Assembly (NCBI GenBank): GCA_020284085.1
Contig: JACEVL010000080.1
Span: 876,001-940,000 of the forward strand
Direction: 5' to 3'
Source: Aporrectodea caliginosa
Lineage: Eukaryota > Annelida > Clitellata > Crassiclitellata > Lumbricidae
DNA length: 64,000 nt
Shown here: in pieces, positions 44,193-55,661 of the stretch
Layout: every line of letters begins with the position of its first letter
How positions within the stretch are numbered: position 1 is the stretch's first letter
Notes under the pieces: generated by a model
The model's input: only the letters and a program-made list of their open reading frames with translations
Told to the model about the DNA's origin: nothing
Database searches by the model: none
Program-made: the position numbers and the translations under genes

Positions 44193-45493
44193 TCATGCGT
44201 CCGATTTCCATCAACTTCATTCAGGCAATCGACGTCGGAAGAGATGGTGATGCGTGGGGAGTAACTAAACTGCGAAGTGAAATCTACGTCCTCTGCCGAC
44301 CGTTACTCTCTTCCCCAAATGTAATTCGTGTCTTTGAGGATCGAAATCCATTTGATCTTAAGAAGAAAATTGAAATAAAAGAGATGAAAGAGCCCTTTGA
44401 CATTGGATCCAGTGAGAAGGAAAATTGTCTCTACGTCTCTGACAATGAAGAGAAATGCGTCTGGAAGATAATAAGAGAAACAGATGACCAAAACAAAATC
44501 ATCAAATGGCTGACCACTGATTATAAGCCATTTACTCTGTCAGTGTCCAGTAAAGGTCAGTTGTTGGTGGTCAATGATTCATCGTCCTCTCTTATGATCT
44601 ACGGATCAGACGCAGAACTTATTCGATCCATTCAGTTACCAAGAGTCATCAGTGGCTACCTTTATCACGCAGTGGAAACATCCATCGGGAATTTCATCAT
44701 CAGTTACGAAGAGCAGTTGGAGGAGCAAGACGAGGAGGAGGAGGTCGACGAAGAGGACGAGAAGGAGAAGGAGGAGGAAGAGGAGGAAAAAGAGGAGGAA
44801 GAGAAGGAGGAGCAGAAAAAAGAGGAGAATGAGGGGGGAAATGATGAAAAGCGGGAAGAAGAAACAGAGGGAGACAGTGGGTCACGTAGGAGAAATTCAA
44901 TCAAAGTGGAGAAAGAGGAAGAGGAGGAGGCAACAGAGGGAGAGGTGGAAGAAGGGGAGGAGGAAGATATGGAGGAGAAGAGGGAGGAGAAGGATGACGA
45001 AGAGTTGGGGGAAGAAATAGAGGGAGAGAATGGGTCAAATGGGAGAAATTTGATCAATGTGGAGAAAGAGGAAGATAAGCAGGAAAAGGGTGTGGAGGAA
45101 GAGGGAGGGAAGAGGGAGAGAGTGGAAGAGACAGAGAAGAAGAGTGGGTCAAGCGGGAGAAAGAAGGAAAGTAATTTTGCCGTAATTGAATTATCCAGAG
45201 ATGGACAGATGGTCATCCGTCGTTTTATTCCTTCAAATGAAACACAACAACTGAATGAGCCTAAGTATCTCTCACTCGATTCAGACGATCAAGTGTTTGT
45301 GTCTGACTTTGAGAATGATAGAGTGATTCTCTTGGATTCCGATCTTAAATGGAATCGAATTCTTTGTCCAACAAAAGAAGAAACAGAAGAAACGAAGATC
45401 GTAGGGCCAAATAGATTGTGTTACGACGAAGAAAAGAAACAACTGATCGTCGGAGGATTTGGAGTTAATGTTTACACTTTGAGTCGAAATTAA
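44193..45493 (+). CDS. Host gene exon 10: beta-propeller (NHL-like) with acidic repeat insertion
   Basis: Acceptor ATTTTTATTTCAG ends at 44192; phase 1 entry; TAA at 45491-45493. About 433 residues (aa 426-858). Propeller-type strands recur: AIDVGRDGDAWGVTK, EIYVLCRPL, NVIRVFEDRNPF, NCLYVSDNEEKCVWKI, KPFTLSVSSKGQLLVVNDSS, then after an insertion NFAVIELSRDGQMVIR, PKYLSLDSDDQVFVSDFEND, RLCYDEEKKQLIVGGFG. This is the hxhD..G.lhV.D....ri.h grammar of NHL/six-bladed propellers. The insertion (about aa 597-750) is Glu/Lys-rich and contains three diverged units of G(D/E)(S/N)GS..RN.I.VEKEE. Propellers usually bind protein or other ligands; ligand unknown. It can follow exon 7 (F-box-propeller) or exon 4 in frame. 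Confidence 0.85.
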
Positions 45494-45689
45494 ACTCACT
45501 TTTCATCCAGAGTTTCTGACAAACAAATATCCCGTATTATTTCGATATATCCGATCGCTCCAGTAATATCCATTAATATTTTTAACAAATTAATAACAGA
45601 TGCAATAAGAACTACATGTATTTCGATTGTCGCAACTTTAGAATTTTTGTAAAATAACAGACAATGATACGAATAGAGCATTTGTGTTT

Positions 45690-46045
45690 GTGTGTGTGTG
45701 AGAGAGAGAGAGAGTGAGAGAGAGAGAGAGAGAGAGATGATACAGACAGACAGACACACACAGACAGACACACACACATACACACACAGACACACACAGA
45801 CAGGGCAGAGACATAGAGACGACACAGTCAGACAGAGACATAGAGACAGAGACAGACAGACAGACAGACAGACAGAGACTGTGACAGAGACAGAGACGGA
45901 GAGACAGACAGACAGAGAGAAAGACAGAGAGATACAGAGAGAGCGAGCGAAAGAGACACAGAGAGAGAGACACAGAGAGAGACAGAGAGAGACAGAGAGA
46001 GACAGAGACAGACAGCGAGAGACAGAGAGAGACAGAGAGAGACAG
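45690..46045. repeat. (GA)n / (CAGA)n compound microsatellite
   Basis: GAGAGA runs followed by ACAGACAGACAC and GAGACAGA words for about 350 bp. Long serine/leucine/cysteine or Arg/Glu/Thr frames through it are artefacts. Confidence 0.97.
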
Positions 46046-46246
46046 TGAAGTAGATATTCTTCGCTGCCTTGAAGGCGTCTAAAGAATACGTCTCTAGGTC
46101 TGATCTCATATCTAATCTCAGAGCATGGTAGTCCTTGAGAGGTCATGACTGAACATATCGGATTTGAAATGCATATAAGACGCATCTGTGTCCTTGCTAG
46201 ACAGTCACGCCAATCATCGTCGATATGACGGCGTCGTTAAATAAAC

Positions 46247-46740
46247 GTTATAAATCTGCTAGACAGTCGATGTATGCCCTGCGCATCGTGACAACTCATG
46301 GCCTTGCAAGACCAGTGCTAAATGATGTTATGCGAATGACCACTTTGTAACCTGTGTTGTTATATGCGTCATCGGCATGATGGGGTTTTGTGGGGCAGCA
46401 GGAGCGCAATAGACTACAGTCCGTGATGAACCTTCTGGTCCGACTACGCTACCTACCAGAGGGTTACCCAACATTAGAACAGCTGTATAGAACGGCAGAT
46501 GGGAACCTCTTTACTGCTGCCTTGGCGGACCCCGGCCATGTTCTGAACTCGCTCCTCCCTCCAGTAGAGACACTCCCCTATTCCCTGCGTCCCAGACCAC
46601 ATGACCGAATTGTACCACAGGCTGACAACTTAATGAGAAACACGTTTTTAACTAGAATGCTTTATAATGTGTAATTTCATGTGAACCAAAGTGCGGTTAT
46701 GCAGTTGGATAATAAAGAATATACTTACTTACTTACTTTT
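46247..46740 (+). pseudogene. Jockey-like LINE (ILGVTISDDL family) 3' end with (ACTT)n tail
   Basis: + strand: ARQSMYALRIVTTHGLARPV, a stop, YASSA*WGFVGQQERNRLQS, RLRYLPEGYPTLEQLYRTAD, then LPYSLRPRPHDRIVPQADN and a stop at 46674. The order matches the C-terminal third of the copies at 50.05-51.5 and 61.7-62.8 kb. The 3' end is AATAAAGAATATACTTACTT with (ACTT)n. Two stops inactivate it. Confidence 0.85.
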
Positions 46741-46744
46741 ATAT

Positions 46745-47695
46745 TTTGTTGTTATGTATGTTGGCGACCCCGACTGCATAACTAAAAAGCAGCTAAAAAA
46801 GTGTCGCTTCTTTTGGCATCTATGACAACATCGGCCAACATTTACAGCCTTCGCCCTAGAACTCACGATTTTGTATTACCAGCTGAGGATGATAAGAACT
46901 ACATTCCTATGGTTCTCTATAGGAGCTTGCTCAAAAAATAACAAACAATAACCTATAGAATTTTAAATTACTAATCTCATTTCACTTTACCTTGTAACCG
47001 GTTGCGGCTTGTCAACCTGATTACATTAAACGAATATATAGATATATATATATATATATATATATATATTACCACGTTGGAAATCTGATTTGATAGAGAG
47101 TTTTGCAAGAACACGGTGCATGGAGTAATCTATGGGGCAGTAGCCCTGAGCAATAAAAAGTACGAAGGCATGCGACCAATCGCGGTGGGATATACCGCGT
47201 CGCATGTCGGCGAGTGAAATAGTTTCAATGCAGTGGCAATGCTGTTGATCAGCTTGCTCTTATTTAGTTTGGGATGAGGACAGCTGCTCATGCGACATTG
47301 TGTTGTCTGAAGATGGCGTCCTGGTATAGCAAAATTTATCCTACCCCTTCATTTATTTTACTCCTTCAACACTTTCGAAGATAATTATATGCTTATAGAG
47401 GCATTGTCTATTACAGCCCACCGACCCTTTTGCATAGCCCTAATACGGTCGGTGGAGTTGAACACAGTAAGGCGATTCTTTTGGCCGCTAGGGTTCCACT
47501 CAACAATTGCGACAAGGTGATGTCGGATTTATATTACCTGACGTTGGGTGATAGTGACCGTAGTACAAAGGGTTTGCACTGATCTCGCATTGACTGAATG
47601 ACTGACCGAATGACACTGACTGAGACAATGAAAATCGAGACAACGACAGGTCTAACCTGCTGACTAGTTCTAACGTTCTATGCATTGTAAGTCTT
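46745..47695. other. Unannotated DNA with (TA)n at 47040-47070
   Basis: No gene recognised. A short TA dinucleotide run lies at about 47040-47070. The frame at 47500-47685 is unrecognised. Confidence 0.5.
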
Positions 47696-47699
47696 TGTT

Positions 47700-48290
47700 T
47701 ACTGGTAAAGTATATATCGCCCAGCTAATGCACGTCACTTTCTGTTAATACAACGATTTTACATGTTACTGAGCCGAACCAATAAGTTTTCATTCTTTTA
47801 CTGATTCTTTGCCTCCTAGACAGGTTCAAATGTCCGACGTCGCCATTCCATTTGATCGCTGTTGGGTCTCTTCTTTTCCGTATCCATCTGCCATCCAATC
47901 CAGCATCATCTGTCTTAGTCTTCCTCATCTTCGTCTCCACTCTATTCTGCCGTAGATCTTAGTTCTTAGTAGTGAGTCCTCTCAGTTTTTGTCCAATCCA
48001 ATTCCTTTGCTTCTCTCTCTTACTGTGTGAATCAAGACTCAATCTTCTCCAGTCGTTCCCATCACTTTTTATGTTTTATGTTCTGCCCAGCTGATTTTCT
48101 CCATTCTTCTCCATGTCTACATTTTGAAAGCCTCCAGTCTTTTTATATCTTCTTTTCTCATGGTCTATATCTCTGATCCGAATAGAACCACACTCCATAT
48201 CAGTTTCTTTATCATCCGTTTATTAAGATTCCTGTTTAATTTTCCACTCAGTAGGCCTAGTAGTTTTCTTACTACCCATAATTAATCACT
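47700..48290 (-). pseudogene. RTE/BovB-like LINE C-terminal remnant
   Basis: Read on the minus strand from about 48250, broken frames give MIKKLIWSVVLFGSEI, TMRKEDIKRLEAFKM, WRRMEKISWAEH, MLDWMADGYGKEETQ and LGGKESVKE. The GSE.WT.RK...R.E.FE.W.WRRM..I.W order is the post-catalytic signature of RTE-like endonuclease-reverse transcriptases. Many stops; no catalytic domain. Confidence 0.65.
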
Positions 48291-48379
48291 CTGATTTGAA
48301 TAAGTTCACATAATCAAGAGAACACAGGAAAGCTAATACTGAGTTGGGTAACAAGGATTTGAGGTGTGAAGAAAGGCTG

Positions 48380-48621
48380 AAGTAGTATATTGTATTGTAT
48401 ATTGTATTTGAACACTTGTTGTAGCGCCCCTACCAGATTGTCTATTCAGAGGCGCTCCCGACTACTGCGCGGACGCTGAATCGGAGTTTCACGCCGAAGC
48501 GCATGAGCAATTGCGAGTGAAGGACTTGTCCAGGGTTCCTACGTGGCGGCTTTGAGGTGGATTCGAACCCGCAACCCTCCAGCGGCAAGGCACCGAACAT
48601 ACCCCTATACCACCGCGCCCC
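48380..48621 (-). mobile_element. tRNA-derived SINE with L2-like tail
   Basis: On the minus strand the 5' end (48621) begins GGGGCGCGGTGGTATAGGGG (A-box-like) and has a B box GGTTCGAATCC at 48569-48559. A core CCCTGGACAAGTCCTTCACT follows, then the L2-type hairpin GGGAGCGCCTCTGAATAGAC / TAGGGGCGCTAC and a tail of ATACA/TACAATA repeats. The head folds only partly as a tRNA, so it is a SINE, not a tRNA gene. The shared 3' hairpin suggests mobilisation by an L2-type LINE such as those at 20.9 and 51.5 kb. Confidence 0.85.
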
Positions 48622-48699
48622 AGTTGTGTTGTGTTGTGCTGTATTGTATTGCATTGTACTCCACGTTTACATTGCGACCGAGCCACCCGCAGTATAGAC

Positions 48700-49034
48700 C
48701 AGTGCTTACCAAACTTTTCAGTGTCACGGACCGGCAGGAATTAACCTTAAAAGTCACGGACCGGCAGGAATTTTTCCACTGCAGGAGAACGGGTGCCAAA
48801 TTTATTCAATATTTCTAGATCTCTGTTTTGTTTTCGATCACTTAAATTCCTCAAAAATTGATTTCAATGCATGTTTAGCCAATTATATGACTCTATTGCC
48901 CTTTAAATGCTATCCTAATAAGTCTTTTTGTTTTGACTTTTAAAGATATAATAGTCATTTTTGATTCCCAGACAATTTGGCCAGTTCCTTGACTCACTTT
49001 GTGGACCGGCAACTGATGACTTTGGGAAGCACTG
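48700..49034. mobile_element. hAT MITE with intact 8-bp TSD
   Basis: Inverted ends CAGTGCTTACCAAACTTTTC and (reversed) CAGTGCTTCCCAAAGTCATC. Perfect 8-bp direct repeat GTATAGAC on both sides (48692-48699, 49035-49042). CACGGACCGGCAGGAATT occurs twice in tandem near the left end. The interior aligns in reverse with the MITE at 16733-17101. No coding capacity. Confidence 0.93.
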
Positions 49035-49084
49035 GTATAGACTAAAATTATTCGACTAACAGTACCTTCACATAAAATTTTCAC

Positions 49085-49500
49085 CATTCAACCACCCTGC
49101 TTTTCCCGATCATCATCCTATCTCACTCTCTCCCTTTCCCCAGTCACTACTCGCCTCAAGTTCACGAACCGATCCGTATCCCACACTACACCCCGACTCT
49201 GGAACGAACTTTCCTCTGATTCCGCATATTCTCAGTTCCTTCTCAAAAACTTCCACTCACCCACAGTCATCTGTCTCAGGCTCGTCTACTCGTCACCCCC
49301 ACTCCAAGCTGTAACACCACTTCAAGAATTCCTACCCTAATCCATTCGATCATCCGCCTTCCAAGTTTTCTCACCCTCAGCCAAACCCGCCTTGGCAGTC
49401 GCTGTGCCTCCCCTATATGATCTCTCTAGCAAACGTACTCGGACCTCCACTGGATTTCGATATCTGGACAACTCCTCTAGAGTACCACTTTAAAATTTGG
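49085..49500 (+). pseudogene. LINE 3'-terminal coding remnant
   Basis: + strand: TRLKFTNRSVSHTTPRLWNE, LSSDSAYSQFLLKNFHSPTV. The RS...T.P.LWN.L.....FL..LK pattern is the last block of a CR1/L2-type polyprotein. A later TGFRYLDNSSR and an ATTACGATTACA-type tail (49505-49520) follow. Confidence 0.6.
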
Positions 49501-50049
49501 AGATTACAATTACGATTACATTAGAGAGATGGAGGAGCAGACCTGCAGACTTAATTGAAGCCCTCGAGATTATCATTGAAAAGGAAGCAGTGCAGTGGGG
49601 AGGTTCTTCGAATCAAGACGAGCCAAGGGCACGGTTTGTTATTTAAGAAACCGAAAGCAATATTAGGACATGAATTCTTCAGTGCAAGAGTTGTGGACTT
49701 GTGTAATGGTTTGGATGACAGGGGACACAATCACAGCTTTTAAGAAGAAGCTAGCAGAGATAGGCTGTTAAGCATTACAGGTTACCTTGCAGTGGTTCCA
49801 ACACAGATTACTCGTCTTCTGAACCATTTAAAACTCGTGTAACATAATATTTTTATCAAATTATTAGATTTCTATGCAGATAGTAACATGAAACGATTGC
49901 TTCGGCGTTTGAAGCGCTCTTTGGTATCAAATGCAAAAATCTCTAGACCAGTGTATGCATTCTGGAGCAAGTGACCTGGATTCATCTGAGCAGAAACGAG
50001 TGATATTAAGAATTGCAACGAATTCGTGATTTCAGAATTATTCGCTAAA

Positions 50050-51485
50050 ATGTGTAAGTAAGCAAGAATATCCTTTAATAAACCAATTGCTAACCGCATT
50101 TTGTGTACACACATCATAGTAGTTGCAATAATCTAAATTATCCAGTCTAGCTTATTCAAGTCTCATAATTATATCATCCTAGTGATGTAGGTTTTTCGCA
50201 GCGGGAGGAATGACTCAATCAAGGGGCCTGGGACGGAGAGAATAAACGTAAGTTTTAACAGGAAGAAGCAAGGCATGTTGCACATGACCTTTATCCGTCA
50301 GAACAGCAGAGAAAAGACGGGAATCCGCCTTTAAGCATAACTGCTCAAAGGACGGTGAGTCCTCAGGAAGGTAATGATAGCGAATCAGGCGACGTATCAA
50401 GGTCTTAAATCTGTTCCTTTTGCACTGCCCCGTGAAACCCCACCAAGCAGGAGAAGAATCCGTGCCAGGGTTGTGGCACGCACTACATCAAAAAGAAGCG
50501 GACATCGCAAGCCGTGAGCAACCAGATTCCGCAAGGCATAGAGAGATTGGCGGGCCTGACAGCATATTCGGTGGATGTGGTCTTCGAATCCTAAGTCGTC
50601 GGAAATGGTAACTCCTAAAATCACCATACTGGTAACCCTAGATAGGCCTGGGGTGGCGCATGGGGTAGTTAGGTTTCTAGAGCCCGCCCTCTTGCGGCGG
50701 ATCAACATTTCACTAGTTTTCTTTTTATTCAGCATTAGGTTACATTCGGCAGCCCAGCTGGAGACATTGTCCAATGTCCAATTCAATAGGGATAGAAACA
50801 CTATTTGAAGAAGGAATGAGAAGATAGCAGTCATCGGCGTATTTGAGGAGCCTATTTGTAGCGTAGACAGTCCGAAGACTGGAAATAGCAGTTACAGTCA
50901 ACGGACCCAAATCCCGATCCTTGGACAATTCTGGCGTTTATAATTTATATCAATTATATAGGCCTATGTATATATAATTGACCCTTGGAATTTTTGTGCA
51001 ATGCTGGTGGCAATTTAGATAGGCACTGACCCAGTTATAGATATTTTAGGCCTATGTATTCATTCATTCACCCTTGGAATTTTTGTGCGCCCCTGGTGGC
51101 AGGCGCTAGATAGGACACTGAATCCAGTTTCACGCCGAAGCGATATTTTCGAGTGGAATTGCCCAGGGTTACGCGGCAGCTTGAGATGCTAGAACCCGCA
51201 ACCCTCCGGCTGCAAGGCCTAACCCGCAACCCTCCGGCTGCAAGGCACCGAATACCCCTACACCACCGCGCCCCACGGAAAGTTTCGCCAGCATGCTAGC
51301 CAGGTGCGCATGCCTAACAGTATCAAATGCTTTGGAAAAATCTAAAGCTATTACGAGGACTGGAATTAAGCAGCTCTGATATATTATGAGTAAGCGCAAT
51401 AAGTGCAGCCGATGTGGATCCAGTGGGCCTGAATGTTTATTGGTCAGAATACAAGCAGTTTTGAAGATGTCATGTAATGTAACAA
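50050..51485 (-). pseudogene. Jockey-like LINE, 5'-truncated, split by a SINE
   Basis: From 51470 down on the minus strand: GPTGSTSAALIALTH (RT motif 2 region, shifted frame), VIALDFSKAFDTVRHAHLAS, then a SINE (51056-51275). After it: RLLKYADDCYLLIPSSNS (the YADD catalytic box), WAAECNLMLNKKKTSEMLI, VTSMVILGVTISDDLGFEDH, CCQARQSLYALRNLVAHGL, RRLIRYHYLPEDSPSFEQLC, VYSLRPRPLD. The 3' UTR contains AACCAATTGCTAACCGCA (reversed on the +) and ends with GTAAGTAAGC-type repeats near 50055. YADD is intact, but frameshifts and the SINE kill it. Its 5' side ends at the L2-type LINE at 51486. Confidence 0.85.
51056..51275 (-). mobile_element. Rearranged tRNA-derived SINE inside the LINE
   Basis: Same head as the SINE at 48380-48621 (GGGGCGCGGTGGTGTAGGGG on the minus strand). 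The B-box region is partly duplicated: CCGCAACCCTCCGGCTGCAA occurs twice, about 30 bp apart, at 51193 and 51223. Tail units ATTC lie at 51059-51071. A word beside it, CCCTTGGAATTTTTGTGC, occurs at 50983 and at about 51072, perhaps a trace of the insertion. Confidence 0.75.
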
Positions 51486-52553
51486 GACATTTATATAGCG
51501 CCACTTAAGAGTCTCACAGAAGCGCTCAACACGTGGCCATCAAACAGCTGAAAAAGTGCGTCTTTAAGAGTCGAGAGAAAGCCATGTAACCACATGAAGC
51601 ATTAGTGGCACGCACAGATGGCGGAAGAGTATTCCAGATCCGTGGCGCCGCAATCGAGAAGTCCCGACGAGCACGTGTGGTGGTTCGAAACGAAGGTACA
51701 ATCAAGTCGTTTCGCGAGGTTAGACCGGAGAGCCCGCCGACCAGTTTGAGTGCCAACTGGAAGGCACAGTTCACCAATGTAGTCCGGAGCAGTGCCAGTC
51801 GTAGCCTTCCAAACCAGTGTAGCGACCTTGAATTTAACACGATCAGCAACTGGAAGCCAGTGTAGCTCACGCCGCATGTAGTCGGATATGTGTGAATATT
51901 TCGGCAGGTCAGCCAGAAGTCTGGCTGCTGCATTCTGAACCAGCTGAAGTTGACGAAGGCGGAACTCAGGGAGGCCCAGGAGGACTCCATTACAGTAGTC
52001 AAGACGTGTGAGAACAAAAGAGTGTATTAGCACAGCCGCGGCGTTCAGCGACAGCGTCCTCCGTATAACTCGGATCTGTCTGAGCTCGTAATAACTTGTC
52101 CTTGAGATATGTGACACATGCTCAGCCATCGTATGCCCACCATCAAGAAGCACCCCAATATCCCTCGCCACATCACAGGACTGTCCACCAAGGGATGCTG
52201 ATGCAAGGGCATCAATCCTACAACGTGAACGTCTCGTACTGAACCATATAAACTGTGACTTAGTCGGGTTGAGTCTAAGACGATTGGCAGACATCCAGTC
52301 ATGCACCATCGCAAGTGTACAATGCATTTGTTGTGCGCACACCACCGAGTCCTCAGGTCGACAGGACAAATAAAGTTGAAGGTCATCAGCAAACTGATGA
52401 GATGTAGGACCCAGCGACGCCACAACATCATAGAGGTCAGCTGTGTAGAGAATGAACAGTAGTGGCCCCAGGACTGAGCCCTGAGGAACACCACAGCCAA
52501 CAGGCGCCCAGACAGACCTGTCGTCTCCAATCTCTACCCTCATGGTCCGCCCC
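51486..52553 (-). pseudogene. L2-type LINE, 5'-truncated, one frameshift
   Basis: Minus strand from 52553: CGVPQGSVLGPLLFILYTAD, SHQFADDLQLYLSCRPEDS (catalytic FADD form), DWMSANRLRLNPTKSQFIWF, DIGVLLDGGHTMAEHVSHIS, VLIHSFVLTRLDYCNGVLLG, VQNAAARLLADLPKYSHISD, LHWLPVADRVKFKVATLVWK, then a frameshift near 51690 into RDFSIAAPRIWNTLPPSVRA and RLLKTHFF. The 3' hairpin (GAGCGCTTCTGTGAGACTC / AAGTGGCGCTATATAAATG) ends at 51486. This is among the best preserved LINE copies here and has the same tail as the SINE. Confidence 0.93.
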
Positions 52554-53788
52554 TAGTTAAGATGATTGGTTAGGATAAGGTAACACAGTAAGACAAGGTT
52601 TCCAATTAACGATTTGCTGTTCTGGGGTTTACCTTTGTTACTAAACACAACAAACGGCATACATTCTGTTTTCCAAGTATCCTGCACAGTATGGTGTGAT
52701 AGATATTGGTCGAAAATCTGACTCGGACTTGGTAACTTTAGGCACTGAAGTAATTATGCTTTTTTTCACTGCGGGGGATATAAGCGAAACCAAAAGACTG
52801 ATTCAATTATTCAACACTTTTTATTGACAGCAAAAACAAATCTAGCAGTACATAATCACTTCAGTTCAATTATCAATAAATTATAATTTGCAGCAATGTT
52901 GTCTAGACTGATTGAAGATTAGAAATCGGCGTTGCATACATCCAATGTCAGCGTCCCTTCAAGAACCACCACAATGTCATGATCTCATCTTGACCCGCCG
53001 CAGTTTGTCCTATACAGTAGCTTCCAACATCTGAAATATTGTATATTCTTGAAAGACTAGACATTTCGTACACTAGAGTTCGAGGTCCCTGTAGGCGAGG
53101 TGGAATTTAGGGTACGTTGTGCCTAGGTATGATGTACTCTAGACTACGTTATGCCTAGGTATGATGCACTCTAGAGTACGTTTTAGCCTAGAGTCCACCT
53201 TACCTGCCACACTGGCACACCGAACAACGAAAACGTAACCGGTGGGTTCGGTAGAGACCCCATCTTTGTTTTCTTACTGTAAGACCCACATGTTCTTTAT
53301 TTGAACTTCGGAAACTTTTTTATCTGGCCAGCAATTCAAAATACTGTAATGAAGCTAAACTCTAAGAAACCAGCTTATTAACACTAGGTCACCGGTCTTT
53401 TATCTACTATGCTCCACAGATATTAGTCACTTTCGTCAGTCCGTTGCAAGTTTTACATGAAACTGTCACATAATGGACTTCTATACATTGTTCTTTGGGC
53501 CAACTGCGGTTGACGTTCCGGTCTGAATCACACAACCAGAAGTGGTATCTCTTCCGTGCCGCGTCTGGTTTGCTGCAGGATCACGGTGGCCCAGTGCAGG
53601 TTGAAAATCCTCATCTACAAGCACTATCTGAATGGCATGCCTCACTAGGAGGCTCTGCTATGAACTTGAGTCATGGCTAAGGCCTTGCCAAGTTCCAGAA
53701 ATAATTCCAACGGCGTCCTTTCTCAGTTCGCACCTTCCAGTCAGGGAAGTTACGTTGCCAGATGCTGATTGTATTTATGTATCATGTA
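52554..53788. other. Unannotated DNA with a 32-bp tandem repeat
   Basis: At 53113-53176 the 32-bp unit TACGTTRTGCCTAGGTATGA... occurs twice and a third partial copy ends near 53193. No gene recognised elsewhere; the frame at 53495-53680 is unrecognised. Confidence 0.6.
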
Positions 53789-53902
<114 letters not shown>

Positions 53903-55640
53903 GTGACAATTTATACGGCGCCGTAACACAGCCATGCCGTTACAAGGGCGCCTCACAGTCAACTAACAGCAGGGTAGGCCTTACAGAACAAATAAGTCTT
54001 GAGTCCAGATTTGAAGGCGTCAACTGTGTTAGCCGCTCGCAGGGCAGGAGGAAGACCGTTCCAGCATCTGGGGCCGGCCGCCGAGAAAGCGCGATCGCCA
54101 AAACGGGTTTTCATCCGTTTTACGCGAAGATCGCTTTTCTCGAGCGATCGGAGTCGCAACCCGGAGGCGGAAGAATGCGTCCCGATGCAGTAATCGCGCA
54201 AGTACTCAGGCGCGGCCCCATGAAGTGACTTGTAGACCAACAAACAGATTTTGAACTCAATACGCAGAGAGACTGGCAGCCAGTGCAGAACATCACGGAG
54301 GAGCGGCGTGACATGATCAAATTTCCTCCGGTTGCATAGCAGCTTCGCGGCAGCGTTGAGAACGGACTGCAGACAATCCAAGAGGCACTTGGGCGCACCG
54401 ACCAGTAGGCTGTTGCAGCGGTCAACCTGAGAGGTGACGAAGGCGGCAACGGCCGCTCTCGCAGCCTCGAAAGGCAATGATCTGATGCAGCCTCTCAGGA
54501 GACGGAGCTGACGAAAGCAGCAGCCAACGATTCGCGCCACATGACTTCTCATGGACAGGTCTGATTCTAGCGGACGACGGTCACAGGTCGGATCGCAGAC
54601 CCGCAGACATTCAGTTCCCCAGTGTCAAGATGAGGGCACCGTCTGCTGGTCGCACACCATAAGAAATCCGTCTTCTCGGGGTTGAGACGGAGTCTGTTAG
54701 ATCGCATCCACTCCGCGATCCGCTCAACGCCCAACTCCATCCGTCGCCGCTGCTGTTCATCAGTTGACGGTCGGCCCCACGTGTAGAGCTGCGAGTCATC
54801 GGCGTAGAAATGTGATGACAAGCCGAGACTGGCGGTTAGCTCACCGACGTCGGCCGTGTAGAGCAGGAACAGCAGCGGTCCGAGCACAGAGCCTTGAGGG
54901 ACACCGCAGACGAGAGAGCGAACATATGATAGGACTCCATCGTAGAGCACTGTCTGTCTGCGACCGCTGAGGTAAGAACGCAGCCAGTCGAGCGCCACCG
55001 ATCGAATTCCGTACGTCCTCTCCAAGCGTTCAACCAGCACATCATGGTCGACGTTGTCGAACGTCGCAGATAGATCGAGCAGGCCGAGCAGCGCGTGGTT
55101 TCCCGCATCAATCGCCTCAATAAGGTCGGTGACCACCTTGAGAAGCGCGGTCTCGGTTGAATGGAATTTCCGGTAGGCCGACTGATGAACGGGAAGAAGT
55201 CCTGCCGACGCCAGATGATCGGTCAGCTGGAGACTGACGACTCGCTCGAGCAGCTTGGAGAGGAACGACAGGTTCGAAATCGGTCGGTAGCTTGAGAGCT
55301 CTTCACGAGGAAGCATAGACTTCTTAAGGCGAGGTGTAACATAAGCGTCCTTGTAACACGTCGGGACGGTGCCAGAGGACAGCGATAAATTGAACAGTGA
55401 GACGATGTACGGGGCGAGTAGGTCGATGATGGTCTTAAGCAGCCACGTAGGCATCGGGTCTTTCATCGAGTACTTATCGGCAGCGTCCTTAACCAACCGG
55501 CAGACAACGTCGGTCGTAACAGGTACGAAACCGGAAAACCGATCCGCCGTCAAGATGTCACGAATCACCGGTGGAGGCGCACCGTCGGTGGCCGACCTGA
55601 TGTCAGAGACTCTTTGGTCGAAGTAGTCGGCGAAAGCCTC
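53903..55640 (-). pseudogene. L2/CR1-type LINE with near-complete reverse transcriptase, GC-rich
   Basis: Minus strand from about 55640: ADYFDQRVSDIRSATDGAPP, FNLSLSSGTVPTCYKDAYVT, LSSYRPISNLSFLSKLLERV (RT motif 2), GLLDLSATFDNVDHDVLVER (first catalytic Asp), CGVPQGSVLGPLLFLLYTAD, SSHFYADDSQLYTWGRPSTD (YADD intact), WMRSNRLRLNPEKTDFLWCA. A stop or short deletion near 54560 separates the thumb: RIVGCCFRQLRLLRGCIRSL, SQVDRCNSLLVGAP, VLNAAAKLLCNRRKFDHVTP, LHWLPVSLRIEFKICLLVYK, RAFSAAGPRCWNGLPPALRA. The endonuclease is missing. The high GC and one main lesion mark it as young. Confidence 0.93.
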
Positions 55641-55661
55641 ATGTATGTATGTATGTATATT

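Noticed and set aside
44195..45493. The 432-codon frame as a complete single-exon gene starting at its ATG
   Set aside because: A good acceptor (TTTATTTCAG) lies three bases upstream of the ATG region and the exon starts in phase 1 like its neighbours. It fits better as a terminal exon, although an independent gene is not excluded.
45496..46185. 229-codon minus-strand frame after the host gene
   Set aside because: Its Ser/Leu/Cys/Val content comes from GA/CAGA microsatellite DNA, and the frame has no domain.
48541..48621. Possible tRNA gene on the minus strand
   Set aside because: It has A and B boxes but continues into a SINE core and an L2-type tail, and its arms pair poorly. A related copy lies at 51.2 kb. 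It is a SINE head.
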